12,275 nucleotides of DNA from Candidatus Brocadiaceae bacterium (GTDB taxonomy: Bacteria; Planctomycetota; Brocadiia; SM23-32): NCBI GenBank assembly GCA_003551785.1, contig PUNP01000773.1:1-12275 (forward strand), given 5' to 3'. Below the pieces are notes generated by a model. That model saw only the letters and a program-made list of their open reading frames with translations, was not told where the DNA came from and did not search any database. Both the position numbers and the translations under genes were made by a program. Shown one piece after another: positions 1-6,073 of the stretch (position 1 is the first letter of the stretch; every line of letters begins with the position of its first letter).

Positions 1-42
1 AAAATGAGAAATATAGTAACACAAGATGCCTTTCATAGTATA

Positions 43-85
43 GCACGCATCCCTGCGTGCGCCCTGGACAGGCAAGATGCCTGTC
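43..85. repeat. Pair of adjacent REP-like hairpins
   Basis: Two perfect 7-bp hairpins lie 6 bases apart. The first is GCACGCA (43-49) with loop TCCC and TGCGTGC (54-60). The second is GACAGGC (67-73) with loop AAGAT and GCCTGTC (79-85). The phrase AAGATGCCTNTCATA also occurs just upstream (24-38), so the unit is partly repeated. Neither hairpin is followed by a T-run, so they look like extragenic palindromes rather than terminators. No gene is supported in 1-268. Confidence 0.5.
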
Positions 86-268
86 ATACATTCCGCCTGC
101 ACCTTTCCGGCCACGCTTCTATACTTATGTTCAGGATGTATATAGTGGAACAAGCCCCTTGCCGGTAAGCTCTCAAGTGTGCCATGCAGCACCAGCGGTA
201 TGGTCTTGATGAGGTTACGGGGTTCATTGAATATTCACCATTATCGACTATTCGCGGTATAATATATA

Positions 269-1126
269 ATGTCAAAGTTAAAGGTTCCCAGAGCGGAATG
301 GGATTTGGTTTCGGATCGTGCTTTTATTGTAGAGTTGGGGGCAATCAGGGTGTTTATGCGCCGCGATATACCGATTTCGCCTGACCAGTTTACCTGGCTG
401 CTCAGCAGAGACGAACCGGGTGAAACTATACAGCCGAATAAAGGGCGTTTTGTTGTTAAAAATCTTGATTCGAATATCGGCCCGTTAGTTTCTAAACGCT
501 TCCATTACCATCGAACTTATCGAAAGAAACAGCGTTTTTTTATGGGGTATTGCTGGCAGCATGCGCACGGACCTACTCAATTTACGCGCGCGCTGTATGC
601 GAATCTCATGGGGCACAGAGTGGTTGAACCTGTCTCAGCTATGCAGCGGAATGTTTCCGGCTGGCGTCAGGAGAGTCTTCTTATCACCCGCCATGCACGG
701 GGCGTGGCTCTAAAAGACTTTTTCCTTGACCGCTCGATAAATTTAGATAATAAAATAGAGAAATTCAAAATCGGTTTGTGTGAATTACGGGCTATGCACG
801 CTGATGGTGTCGCTTTCGGCGATGCGCAAACCCGGCATCAGATATTTGATGAGGAGGCGGGATGTTTATGGTGGCTTGATTTCGACAAAATGGCTGTAAG
901 GAATATAGGAGTAGGGAAACGCGATTGTGACCTTCGCCGATTCTTCAGCTCAAGTCTCTTAAGAATTACCCAGTCCGGCCATAGTTTCGAAGATACTTAT
1001 GGCTCGATGTTGGAAGTTCTGGACGCAGTGTATCCGCAGCCGGCCTTATGGCGGCGAATATTTTCAATAGAAGTCCGCCGCCGGATAAAACGTATGCATA
1101 AACGTCCCGGTTATCAGAAGCTTTGA
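269..1126 (+). CDS. LPS kinase-like (WaaP/Kdo kinase-type) protein
   Basis: This 285-residue protein has the skeleton of a lipopolysaccharide core kinase, a protein-kinase-fold enzyme that phosphorylates sugars of the LPS inner core at the cytoplasmic face. A basic stretch with candidate ATP-binding lysines lies at about 64-88 (VVKNL, then SKRF). The catalytic-loop equivalent is HADGVAFGD (177-185), with D185 as likely base, followed by TRHQIF where kinases usually have an Asn. LDFDK (203-207) is the metal-binding DFG equivalent. The replacement of that Asn by His is atypical. The C-terminus is very basic. The ATG at 269 has no Shine-Dalgarno; TATAAT at 258-263 lies so close that the transcript would be leaderless if that is the -10 box, so the start is uncertain. 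No partner LPS genes are in view. Family assignment is inferred from motifs only. Confidence 0.6.
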   Translation: MSKLKVPRAEWDLVSDRAFIVELGAIRVFMRRDIPISPDQFTWLLSRDEPGETIQPNKGRFVVKNLDSNIGPLVSKRFHYHRTYRKKQRFFMGYCWQHAHGPTQFTRALYANLMGHRVVEPVSAMQRNVSGWRQESLLITRHARGVALKDFFLDRSINLDNKIEKFKIGLCELRAMHADGVAFGDAQTRHQIFDEEAGCLWWLDFDKMAVRNIGVGKRDCDLRRFFSSSLLRITQSGHSFEDTYGSMLEVLDAVYPQPALWRRIFSIEVRRRIKRMHKRPGYQKL

Positions 1127-1146
1127 AATCAATTAAGAAGATGAAA

Positions 1147-1221
1147 TGGCTTCCCGGCCAGGACTCGAACCTGGAACGGCAGGACCAAAACCTGCTGTGT
1201 TACCAATTACACCACCGGGAA
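1147..1221 (-). tRNA. tRNA-Gln (anticodon TTG)
   Basis: On the minus strand the acceptor stem TTCCCGG (1215-1221) pairs with CCGGGAA (1151-1157), followed by discriminator G and an encoded CCA (1147-1149). The D arm is GTGT-AATTGGTA-ACAC, the anticodon arm GCAGG-TTTTGGT-CCTGC with anticodon TTG, the variable loop 4 nt, and the T arm CCAGG-TTCGAGT-CCTGG. All four stems pair perfectly. It lies 62 bp past the stop of the coiled-coil gene on the same strand. Confidence 0.97.
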
Positions 1222-1283
1222 ATATAATTTATAAGTGGTATGCTGAGGACCAGCTTTATTAATCTGGTAGAGACTTATTGTGG

Positions 1284-2456
1284 TTAGAAGATGAAGAAAT
1301 CGTCATCATCGTCGTCTGCTTCATCCAGGTCAACTTCAGGAGTCGGATCAGGTGCTTTTACTGGGTCTTCCGGTTCATCATGCGGACGACGCGCGGGAGT
1401 CACTCTATCATCAGGAGCTTTAGCTACTTCTCTGGCATCTTTGTCTTCCCATGCGGTTGATTTAACGAAAAGGTGACCTTCCATCACCGGCATCTCTCTC
1501 TCAATAACGTTTGCCATGGATGTGGTTTCGAAGACCCTTGAAATGATAGCGTCACCTACAAAAACAGGCTGACCGGTCGGACTTTCTCGAAAAATAGTGA
1601 TTTGCTGATTACGTCGGTGCTCCGAATGTTCACCGCCGGAAATCATAACTCGATTATTTTCGACCGCAAGGATATTTCCTTCCGGTTCAAAAACCTCAGG
1701 CTCGTCTTGAACTAATTTGGCTTTGTATCGTTCCGCTTCAGCAGCTAATTCACGTTTAGCTTCGTTTGCTTCGGCGATATTTTCTTCTAAACTGCTTATT
1801 TTATCTTCGAGTTCAAAGAAGGATGCCCAATTTTCTTCTCTTGATTCTTTCCACTTACCTTCTAAATCAGCGAACTGTCTGTTAATTTCCTGAATTTTCT
1901 CAGCGTATTCCCTTTCAAACCTTTCAATTTCCTGATTCTTTTCAGCCAGTAATTCTTTGAGCGCTTCGTCTTTTTCTTTTAGTTCTTCAACAAATCGACG
2001 GTTCTCAAAGTTGACATTTTCCAGCGTTTCTCTTAATTTTCTATATTGTTCTGAATAATAATCCAGCAATCCGTCGGCGGTATTGAAGTTTTCACCCGAA
2101 GGCATATAATCGCTAAGGGCTCTTTGCACATGTTCGGCGGCCTTCCAGGGGAGATGTTCAGCCATTTTCTCGTATTCATGTGCATTGCGCAATTTTTCAG
2201 CAACAGCCGAATAAGCTTCCTGCTCATAAACAATTCCGTAACTGGCTCGGGTAGCCCTGCGAAGATTCCACCCCGCATCATCGAAAACCTCTCCAACATA
2301 ATCGCGAAAGGTGGCTTGATTATGTCTTACTGCTTCCTCGGCAATTTGTAATTGCTGATGAAAATGGATTGCCAGGCCTATTCCGGTTATTGCAAGCAAA
2401 ATAAAGACGATAAGTGTTATAACTAAGCCACTTCCGGAGTTTGCTCTTTTAGCCAT
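1284..2456 (-). CDS. Membrane-anchored coiled-coil protein of unknown function
   Basis: I do not recognise this 390-residue protein. It has a short basic N-terminus and one strongly hydrophobic helix at about 11-31, so it is predicted to be anchored in the inner membrane with the rest probably periplasmic. A long, charged, heptad-like helical region (about 130-250, rich in E, K, L and A) indicates a coiled coil. A compact beta-rich segment follows (about 258-333, starting near GNILAVENNRVMISGG). The tail is rich in Pro and acidic residues and ends in a run of seven Asp/Glu-type residues followed by FFIF. The beta segment resembles small beta-barrel domains repeated in planctomycete hypothetical proteins, but that is a weak recollection. 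A GAGG Shine-Dalgarno about 8 bases before the ATG supports the start. The gene sits between two tRNA genes on the same strand. It could be a cell-envelope scaffold; no function can be assigned. Confidence 0.8.
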   Translation of the reverse strand: MAKRANSGSGLVITLIVFILLAITGIGLAIHFHQQLQIAEEAVRHNQATFRDYVGEVFDDAGWNLRRATRASYGIVYEQEAYSAVAEKLRNAHEYEKMAEHLPWKAAEHVQRALSDYMPSGENFNTADGLLDYYSEQYRKLRETLENVNFENRRFVEELKEKDEALKELLAEKNQEIERFEREYAEKIQEINRQFADLEGKWKESREENWASFFELEDKISSLEENIAEANEAKRELAAEAERYKAKLVQDEPEVFEPEGNILAVENNRVMISGGEHSEHRRNQQITIFRESPTGQPVFVGDAIISRVFETTSMANVIEREMPVMEGHLFVKSTAWEDKDAREVAKAPDDRVTPARRPHDEPEDPVKAPDPTPEVDLDEADDDDDDFFIF

Positions 2457-2511
2457 AATAGAATACCTCGATGAATTCGAATGTAAGTATTTTTGTAAAT
2501 GTACAAATCAA

Positions 2512-2560
2512 GCATCTTAAAGCATAGCCTAGCTGACGTACCATCAGCAAGTTAGGATGC
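2512..2560. repeat. Nested imperfect hairpin between tRNA-Phe and the coiled-coil gene
   Basis: The outer arms are GCATC (2512-2516) and GATGC (2556-2560), which overlap or enclose CCTA (2528-2531) with TAGG (2553-2556) and GCTGA (2532-2536) with TCAGC (2544-2548). There is no T-run on either strand immediately after it. It could be a leader structure of the coiled-coil gene or a tRNA processing or pausing signal; its role is unknown. Confidence 0.35.
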
Positions 2561-2583
2561 TACGTTATCTAAACACATTTTAT

Positions 2584-2608
2584 GAATACTTGAAAAAAAA
2601 GAATACTT
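2584..2608 (-). terminator. T-run between direct repeats downstream of tRNA-Phe
   Basis: Read on the minus strand, the sequence just after the tRNA-Phe CCA contains AAGTATTC, a run of eight T, C, then AAGTATTC again (8-bp direct repeat at 2584-2591 and 2601-2608). The T-run could end tRNA transcription, but no G+C-rich hairpin precedes it apart from the tRNA itself. Confidence 0.25.
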
Positions 2609-2619
2609 ACAAATGATGA

Positions 2620-2694
2620 TGGTGGGCAGGGTCGGAATCGAACCGACGACACCGGCCTTTTCAGGGCCGTGCTCTACCCCTGAGCTACCTGCCC
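2620..2694 (-). tRNA. tRNA-Phe (anticodon GAA)
   Basis: On the minus strand the acceptor GGGCAGG (2688-2694) pairs with CCTGCCC (2624-2630), with discriminator A and an encoded CCA (2620-2622). The D arm is GCTC-AGGGGTA-GAGC, the anticodon arm CGGCC-CTGAAAA-GGCCG with anticodon GAA, and the T arm carries GGTTCGATTCC. It is the first gene of the minus-strand run tRNA-Phe, coiled-coil gene, tRNA-Gln. Confidence 0.97.
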
Positions 2695-3021
2695 ATCTGA
2701 GTGTTAACATTTTATCAATATTACGCCCTTAAGTCAAATCCCTATCCAATTGTTGTAATATTTTATTTGAAATTGACCTGCTTTTTTGACAAAAATATTT
2801 TTTCTGTCACGTTTAAGTTATCAGATAACAAAGTTTTTTTTCATCATTTACCCCTTCTCTGCTTGGTCCTTTAGGGATTCATTCAGGTTATTGCGCATTT
2901 CTCACAAAGCGAAGACAAAAATCAGGATATACGACTTTAGTAAGTATACGAAGCTAATAGTATAATTTTTTATCGATTTATAACAGTGGAAAATACCACT
3001 AAGCCGCAATTCTTTATTAAC
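2695..3021. other. AT-rich intergenic region upstream of rubredoxin
   Basis: No ORF is supported here. It holds a perfect dyad, GTTATC-A-GATAAC (2817-2829), shortly after a TTGACA hexamer (2786-2791) that lacks a well-spaced -10 box. A small hairpin, AGTGG (2985-2989) with CCACT (2996-3000), lies further on. The dyad could be an operator, but nothing in the sequence names its regulator. Confidence 0.35.
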
Positions 3022-3050
3022 TTGAAGGGTCGGGATAGATGTGCTAAAAT
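3022..3050 (+). promoter_or_regulatory. Sigma-70-type promoter of rubredoxin-rdgB
   Basis: A -35 box TTGAAG (3022-3027) is separated by 17 bases from a -10 box TAAAAT (3045-3050), and TG precedes the -10 box as in an extended -10. The predicted start near 3057 gives a leader of about 47 bases. The same hexamer pair, with an 18-base spacer, precedes pfp on the other strand. Confidence 0.5.
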
Positions 3051-3103
3051 CTTTCACTTAAAATATCTTTCCATTTGCCCTTTTTTTCTTTGAGGATTTA
3101 GTG

Positions 3104-3265
3104 ATGAAAAAATATCAATGTATAGTATGTGGATATGTCTATGATCCTGATATTGGCGATCCTGATGCCGATATTGAACCAGGGACTGCTTTTGAAGACC
3201 TGCCGGAAGACTGGCAATGTCCTATGTGTGGAGTAGGCAAAGACCAGTTTGAACCTGAAGAATAA
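3104..3265 (+). CDS. Rubredoxin
   Basis: This 53-residue protein is a full-length rubredoxin, a one-iron cytoplasmic electron carrier. The two iron-binding knuckles are CIVCG (C6, C9) and CPMCG (C39, C42). The conserved aromatic and acidic residues between them are present: YVYDP (11-15), the D-rich DIGDPDADI stretch, PGT, and [11 protein letters not shown]. Length and motif spacing match the family closely. GAGG (3092-3095) lies 8 bases before the ATG, and the protein needs no N-terminal extension. rdgB follows after 22 bases, so the two are probably co-transcribed. Stand-alone rubredoxins in anaerobes pass electrons to superoxide reductase, rubrerythrin or oxygen reductases, none of which is in this window, so its partner is unknown. 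Confidence 0.95.
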   Translation: MKKYQCIVCGYVYDPDIGDPDADIEPGTAFEDLPEDWQCPMCGVGKDQFEPEE

Positions 3266-3287
3266 CTCTATTAAAAAATTCTGAAGT

Positions 3288-3887
3288 ATGAAATTAGTCA
3301 TAGCCAGTGGAAACCAGAAGAAAGTAGAAGAACTGAATAGTCTTCTGCGCGATTTAGCCATACAGGTAATTCCGCTTTCCCAATATCCCGAAGCCCCCGA
3401 AATTGTTGAAGACGGGGCTACTTTTGCTGAAAATGCAGCTAAAAAGGCCGTTGGTATTGCCTTATTTACGGGGCATCATGCCGTAGCGGATGATTCAGGA
3501 TTATGCGTAGATGCTCTCGGCGGACGCCCCGGTATATACAGCGCACGTTATGCGGGTAGAGGCGCCTCCGGGAAAGACCTTTGCAAAAAACTCCTGAGGG
3601 AAATGCGGTTGATAAAAGGGAGCAAAAGAACTGCGCATTTTCAATGCTGCATTGCGATGGCCGACCCAAAAGGTGCGGTCGAAATTGTCGCAGAAGGGCG
3701 TTGTGACGGAACTATAACCCGCAGGATGAGAGGAAGCGCCGGGTTTGGTTATGATCCCGTCTTCCTCTATCCCCCTTCCGGGAAAACTTTTGCTCAAATG
3801 AGCCCGGAAGAGAAACACAGCCACAGCCATCGGGGGGCGGCTATGCGTAATTTTAAACAAAAACTAGAGTCAGAGTTAGGTCCTTAG
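3288..3887 (+). CDS. rdgB: RdgB/HAM1 family XTP/dITP pyrophosphatase
   Basis: This 199-residue protein has the standard length and all signatures of the non-canonical purine NTP pyrophosphatase. It hydrolyses dITP, dHapTP and XTP to the monophosphate and PPi, and so keeps deaminated purines out of DNA and RNA. Visible motifs are the N-terminal SGNQKKVEEL (7-16), DGATFAENAAKKA (42-54), the catalytic ADDSGLCVDAL (67-77) with D68 and D69 likely Mg2+ ligands, GRPGIYSARYAG (79-90), GFGYDPVF (near 153-160) and SHRGAAM near the C-terminus. The start has no clear Shine-Dalgarno, but the N-terminal motif begins at once, so a later start is excluded. It lies 22 bases after the rubredoxin stop, and translational coupling is possible. 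The catalytic set looks intact. Confidence 0.95.
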   Translation: MKLVIASGNQKKVEELNSLLRDLAIQVIPLSQYPEAPEIVEDGATFAENAAKKAVGIALFTGHHAVADDSGLCVDALGGRPGIYSARYAGRGASGKDLCKKLLREMRLIKGSKRTAHFQCCIAMADPKGAVEIVAEGRCDGTITRRMRGSAGFGYDPVFLYPPSGKTFAQMSPEEKHSHSHRGAAMRNFKQKLESELGP

Positions 3888-3907
3888 CCTGGTCAACCTT
3901 ACATTAG

Positions 3908-4078
3908 CTGAAGATTTCTCTCAAGGAATTAAGAGAAAGCGAGGTTTGGCTTAAAGTAATAATCAGGGCAAAGATGATTGAACCATCTTCGCAACTTGTT
4001 CCTATTCTTAAGGAAACAACGGAATTGATTGCTATTGTGTTTTCAAGCATGGTAGTCATTGGGGTTGGGCCGAGCTAA
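3908..4078 (+). pseudogene. C-terminal remnant of a four-helix-bundle (S23/IVP-type) protein
   Basis: An open frame of 56 codons begins directly after an in-frame TAG (3905-3907) and ends with TAA at 4076-4078. It encodes KISLKELRESEVWLKVIIRA at its start and later LVPILKETTELIAIVFSSM. This matches, from memory, the conserved last two helices of the four-helix-bundle family first found in 23S rRNA intervening sequences and now common in accessory DNA: the KELRES-WL core, then the LLKE-ELIAI helix. The N-terminal half (about 60 residues in intact members) is absent; the sequence upstream is rdgB. The last codons (VVIGVGPS) diverge from the usual tail. This is therefore a 5'-truncated relic with no likely product. 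Confidence 0.7.
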
Positions 4079-4179
4079 GCCATTGTAATCTATAACTTTA
4101 AGAAATAAACTAAAGCTGTATAACGCTTAGAGACGTGTTTTTGGGGGTGAAATGGTGTAATTGTTAAGTTTAATACCAA

Positions 4180-4340
4180 ACTTTGTCGTAAACTTTGTTG
4201 TAAGTTTTGTCGATCACCAGGTCCCCCCTCGCGTCTGGTGCGTTACTTTTCATGCTACGTTTATCCTCTTGTCAGGAGTTTCTAAAGACCACCGGTAGCC
4301 TCAGAATACGCGAAATTCTTTTCTCGACAAAGTTTACGAC
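4180..4340. mobile_element. MITE-like element or solo transposon ends with inverted repeats
   Basis: The left end carries three tandem imperfect 12-mers: ACTTTGTCGTAA (4180-4191), ACTTTGTTGTAA (4192-4203) and GTTTTGTCGATC (4204-4215). The 15-mer at 4185-4199 is repeated inverted at 4326-4340 with 14 of 15 matches. Inside is a 6-bp hairpin, CACCAG (4215-4220) with CTGGTG (4235-4240). There is no transposase ORF. Inverted ends with iterated internal sites are typical of integrase-fold (DDE) transposons, whose transposase binds several short repeats at each end, so this could be a ~160-bp non-autonomous derivative. I cannot see a clear target duplication. The family is unknown. Confidence 0.5.
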
Positions 4341-4518
4341 TAAGCCTAACGGTTACGAAATGGTTACCATGTTGTAAAACCTATATACTGGCTTTAGAGA
4401 GCCTCTTGGGGCAATAATGAAGACGAGACACGGACCGGTCGCTGCGCCTCGCTGAGGATCTCCGAATCCTGCGCGCGCACCGCTATTGGAAGATAGGTTC
4501 ACACAGGAGGAACGACTC
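4341..4518. other. Leader region of the GH28-like gene; compositional boundary
   Basis: Base composition shifts from AT-rich to GC-rich at about 4430-4450, where the inserted block seems to begin. I see no convincing promoter; a TATACT hexamer at 4384-4389 has no matching -35 box. The Shine-Dalgarno AGGAGG (4505-4510) at its end sets the start of the next gene. Confidence 0.35.
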
Positions 4519-5640
4519 ATGTTTGCCGATGTCAACGATGGTCAACGGGACGCCGCACCCAGCTTGCAAAGGGTACTGGACAGGGGCGGCGAGGTTCGTA
4601 TTCCGGCTGGAACGTATCTGCTGGGTGAGACCCTTCGCGCGCCCTCCGACACCTCAATCGTTGCTGCCCCCGGTGCCGTCTTTCGTCTGGCGGACGGCGT
4701 CGGCAAACACTGCCGTCATTTCATGATTGCCAATGCCAACGCGGGCAACGGCAATCGGAATCTCTCGCTCCGGGGCGGCGTGTGGGACGCCAACAACGTC
4801 GGCAACCCGCGCGGCAAGGACTACGATCCCTTCGCCTACACCGGCGTGGCCATCAACTTCGTCAATGTCAGGAACCTGACCATCCGCGACCTGACCGTGC
4901 ACAATCCGGAGTCGTTCTTCATCCGGGTCGGCGAAGTGTGCGACTTCCACATTGAAAACATCACGCTCAGCGCCGACCGCACCCATATCAATCAGGACGG
5001 TGTGCATGTCGGCGGCTTCTCGGAGCGCGGCGTGATCCGCGGCATCCGGGCGACCGCCCCCGGCGTGCCCGGCGACGACATGGTCGCGCTCAACGCCGAT
5101 GACGATGTCGAGCGCCAGCTCAACCTCGGCATGCGTCGCGGGCCGATCCGTGACATCCTGGTCGAAGGCATCCAGGCCGCCGACGCCTACACCTTTATCC
5201 GCCTCTTGAGCGTCAACCAGCCGATCGAGGATATCACCGTGCGCCGCCTGCGCGGCAGCTTTCGCATGCACGGGATCAATCTCAACAACTGGCGATTCCC
5301 GAAAGGCGTCGGCGCCATCAGGCGCGTGCGGTTCGAGGACATCGACTTGACCAAGACCCAGGCAGCAACGTCTGCTCCTGCCTTCGTCAAGGTGTCCCTC
5401 GATGTTGATGACGTGGAATTCCAATGTCTTCATCGAGGCCAAGCCACGCACCCCGAGGCCAAGACCCTGGTGATCGACAATGCCCACGACCTCGAAATGG
5501 TCATGAACGGCCAGTCGTCTGCTATCCGTGCTGACGGCGGGTTCGTTCTGGCGGAGGGGAGCATTGATAAGCTTCGACTGCACAAGTCTCCAACCGTCGA
5601 ACGCACGGCTGGCGAACATGCAGGTTCAGACGACTCTTGA
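4519..5640 (+). CDS. GH28-like right-handed beta-helix protein (polygalacturonase/pectate lyase superfamily)
   Basis: This 373-residue protein reads as a parallel beta-helix enzyme acting on acidic polysaccharide, closest to glycoside hydrolase family 28. The N-terminus has the pectate-lyase-superfamily opening (VNDGQRDAAPSLQRVLDRGG, then VRIPAGTYLL). Helix rungs of the type NLTIRDLTVHN follow. GH28 hallmarks appear in weakened form: NQDGVHV (158-164) for NTDGID, and GDDMVAL (185-191) for the SGDDCVA acid pair, with H251 in FRMHGINL a candidate for the GHG histidine. I cannot identify the RIK motif with confidence. There is no signal peptide, so the product is predicted cytoplasmic. An ATG lies in frame 33 bases upstream, but AGGAGG 8 bases before 4519 decides the start. 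The gene is much richer in GC third positions than its neighbours, which suggests transfer. A decayed ORF overlaps its end. Confidence 0.7.
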   Translation: MFADVNDGQRDAAPSLQRVLDRGGEVRIPAGTYLLGETLRAPSDTSIVAAPGAVFRLADGVGKHCRHFMIANANAGNGNRNLSLRGGVWDANNVGNPRGKDYDPFAYTGVAINFVNVRNLTIRDLTVHNPESFFIRVGEVCDFHIENITLSADRTHINQDGVHVGGFSERGVIRGIRATAPGVPGDDMVALNADDDVERQLNLGMRRGPIRDILVEGIQAADAYTFIRLLSVNQPIEDITVRRLRGSFRMHGINLNNWRFPKGVGAIRRVRFEDIDLTKTQAATSAPAFVKVSLDVDDVEFQCLHRGQATHPEAKTLVIDNAHDLEMVMNGQSSAIRADGGFVLAEGSIDKLRLHKSPTVERTAGEHAGSDDS

Positions 5641-5921
5641 CAGCCAAACCATTGGAGTCAAAACGGTTCTTGTAAATCCACAGGGGCAAGCCCAGAGGTG
5701 GTTCTATCACCTCGTTCTTGTTTGCCAACCCGGAACCGGACGGCACGATTTTCGGTGCCAGCGGGTTTTCGCACCGCACCCGCGGCTCCTGGGTCAACAG
5801 ACAATATAAAGGCGGCACCATCTACATGACCGGGGTACTCCCGGAAACAGCCATCTGGCATGAAGATATACCGCCTCCGCTCACAGAAGATGCGGCAGGA
5901 AATGATCGACCTGCCCCTTAA
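5618..5921 (+). pseudogene. Decayed ORF split over two or three frames, downstream of the GH28-like gene
   Basis: An ATG at 5618 overlaps the preceding stop codon by 23 bases and opens a plausible protein (MQVQTTLDSQTIGVKTVLVN). After about 5695 the more protein-like reading moves to another frame (GGSITSFLFANPEPDGT, then GASGFS and GGTIYMTGVLPE), which ends at 5921. A third frame (ATG at 5860, stop at 5953-5955) encodes 31 residues that also look protein-like (LPLKLQRQFEFAPE). Composition is as GC-rich as the GH28-like gene, so both probably arrived together. The simplest reading is one gene broken by frameshifts. I do not recognise the family; a beta-sandwich carbohydrate-active protein is only a guess. 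No good gene is seen in 5956-6005. Confidence 0.4.
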
Positions 5922-6005
5922 ACTCCAGCGGCAGTTTGAATTCGCACCCGAGTGAGGATGAGAGATAATCCGAACATTTCATTCATGATGTTAAAACTTC
6001 ACAAA

Positions 6006-6037
6006 AAAGCGCCGCTAAAATTAATTAGCGGCGCTTT
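6006..6037 (-). terminator. Intrinsic terminator of the pfp-fba operon
   Basis: A perfect 13-bp stem, AAAGCGCCGCTAA (6006-6018) with its complement (6025-6037), encloses the loop AATTAA. On the minus strand it is followed by six T, giving a classical rho-independent terminator 37 bases past the fba stop. A short T-run on the plus side may make it work weakly in both directions and so separate fba from the GC-rich island. Confidence 0.9.
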
Positions 6038-6073
6038 ATGTTCAACTCAGTCTTGCTCGAGCTTAATTGAAGA

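Noticed and set aside
2786..2791. TTGACA as the rubredoxin -35 box
   Set aside because: No acceptable -10 box lies 16-19 bases downstream, and it is over 300 bases from the gene; the TTGAAG-17-TAAAAT pair at 3022-3050 is better placed.
4180..4215. Three tandem 12-mers considered as a CRISPR or iteron array
   Set aside because: The units are directly adjacent without spacers, only three are present, and the sequence recurs inverted at 4326-4340, which fits transposon ends better. There is no Cas or Rep gene.
4654..5619. 321-codon open frame on the minus strand opposite the GH28-like gene
   Set aside because: It is antisense to a gene with recognisable beta-helix motifs and a strong Shine-Dalgarno. 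High GC content creates such frames by lack of stops, and the translation is repetitive in A, D, G, H and V with no recognisable domain.
6006..6037. Terminator assigned to the GC-rich island on the plus strand
   Set aside because: The long T-run is on the minus-strand side and the fba stop is 37 bases away, so fba is the natural owner; plus-strand activity would be secondary.
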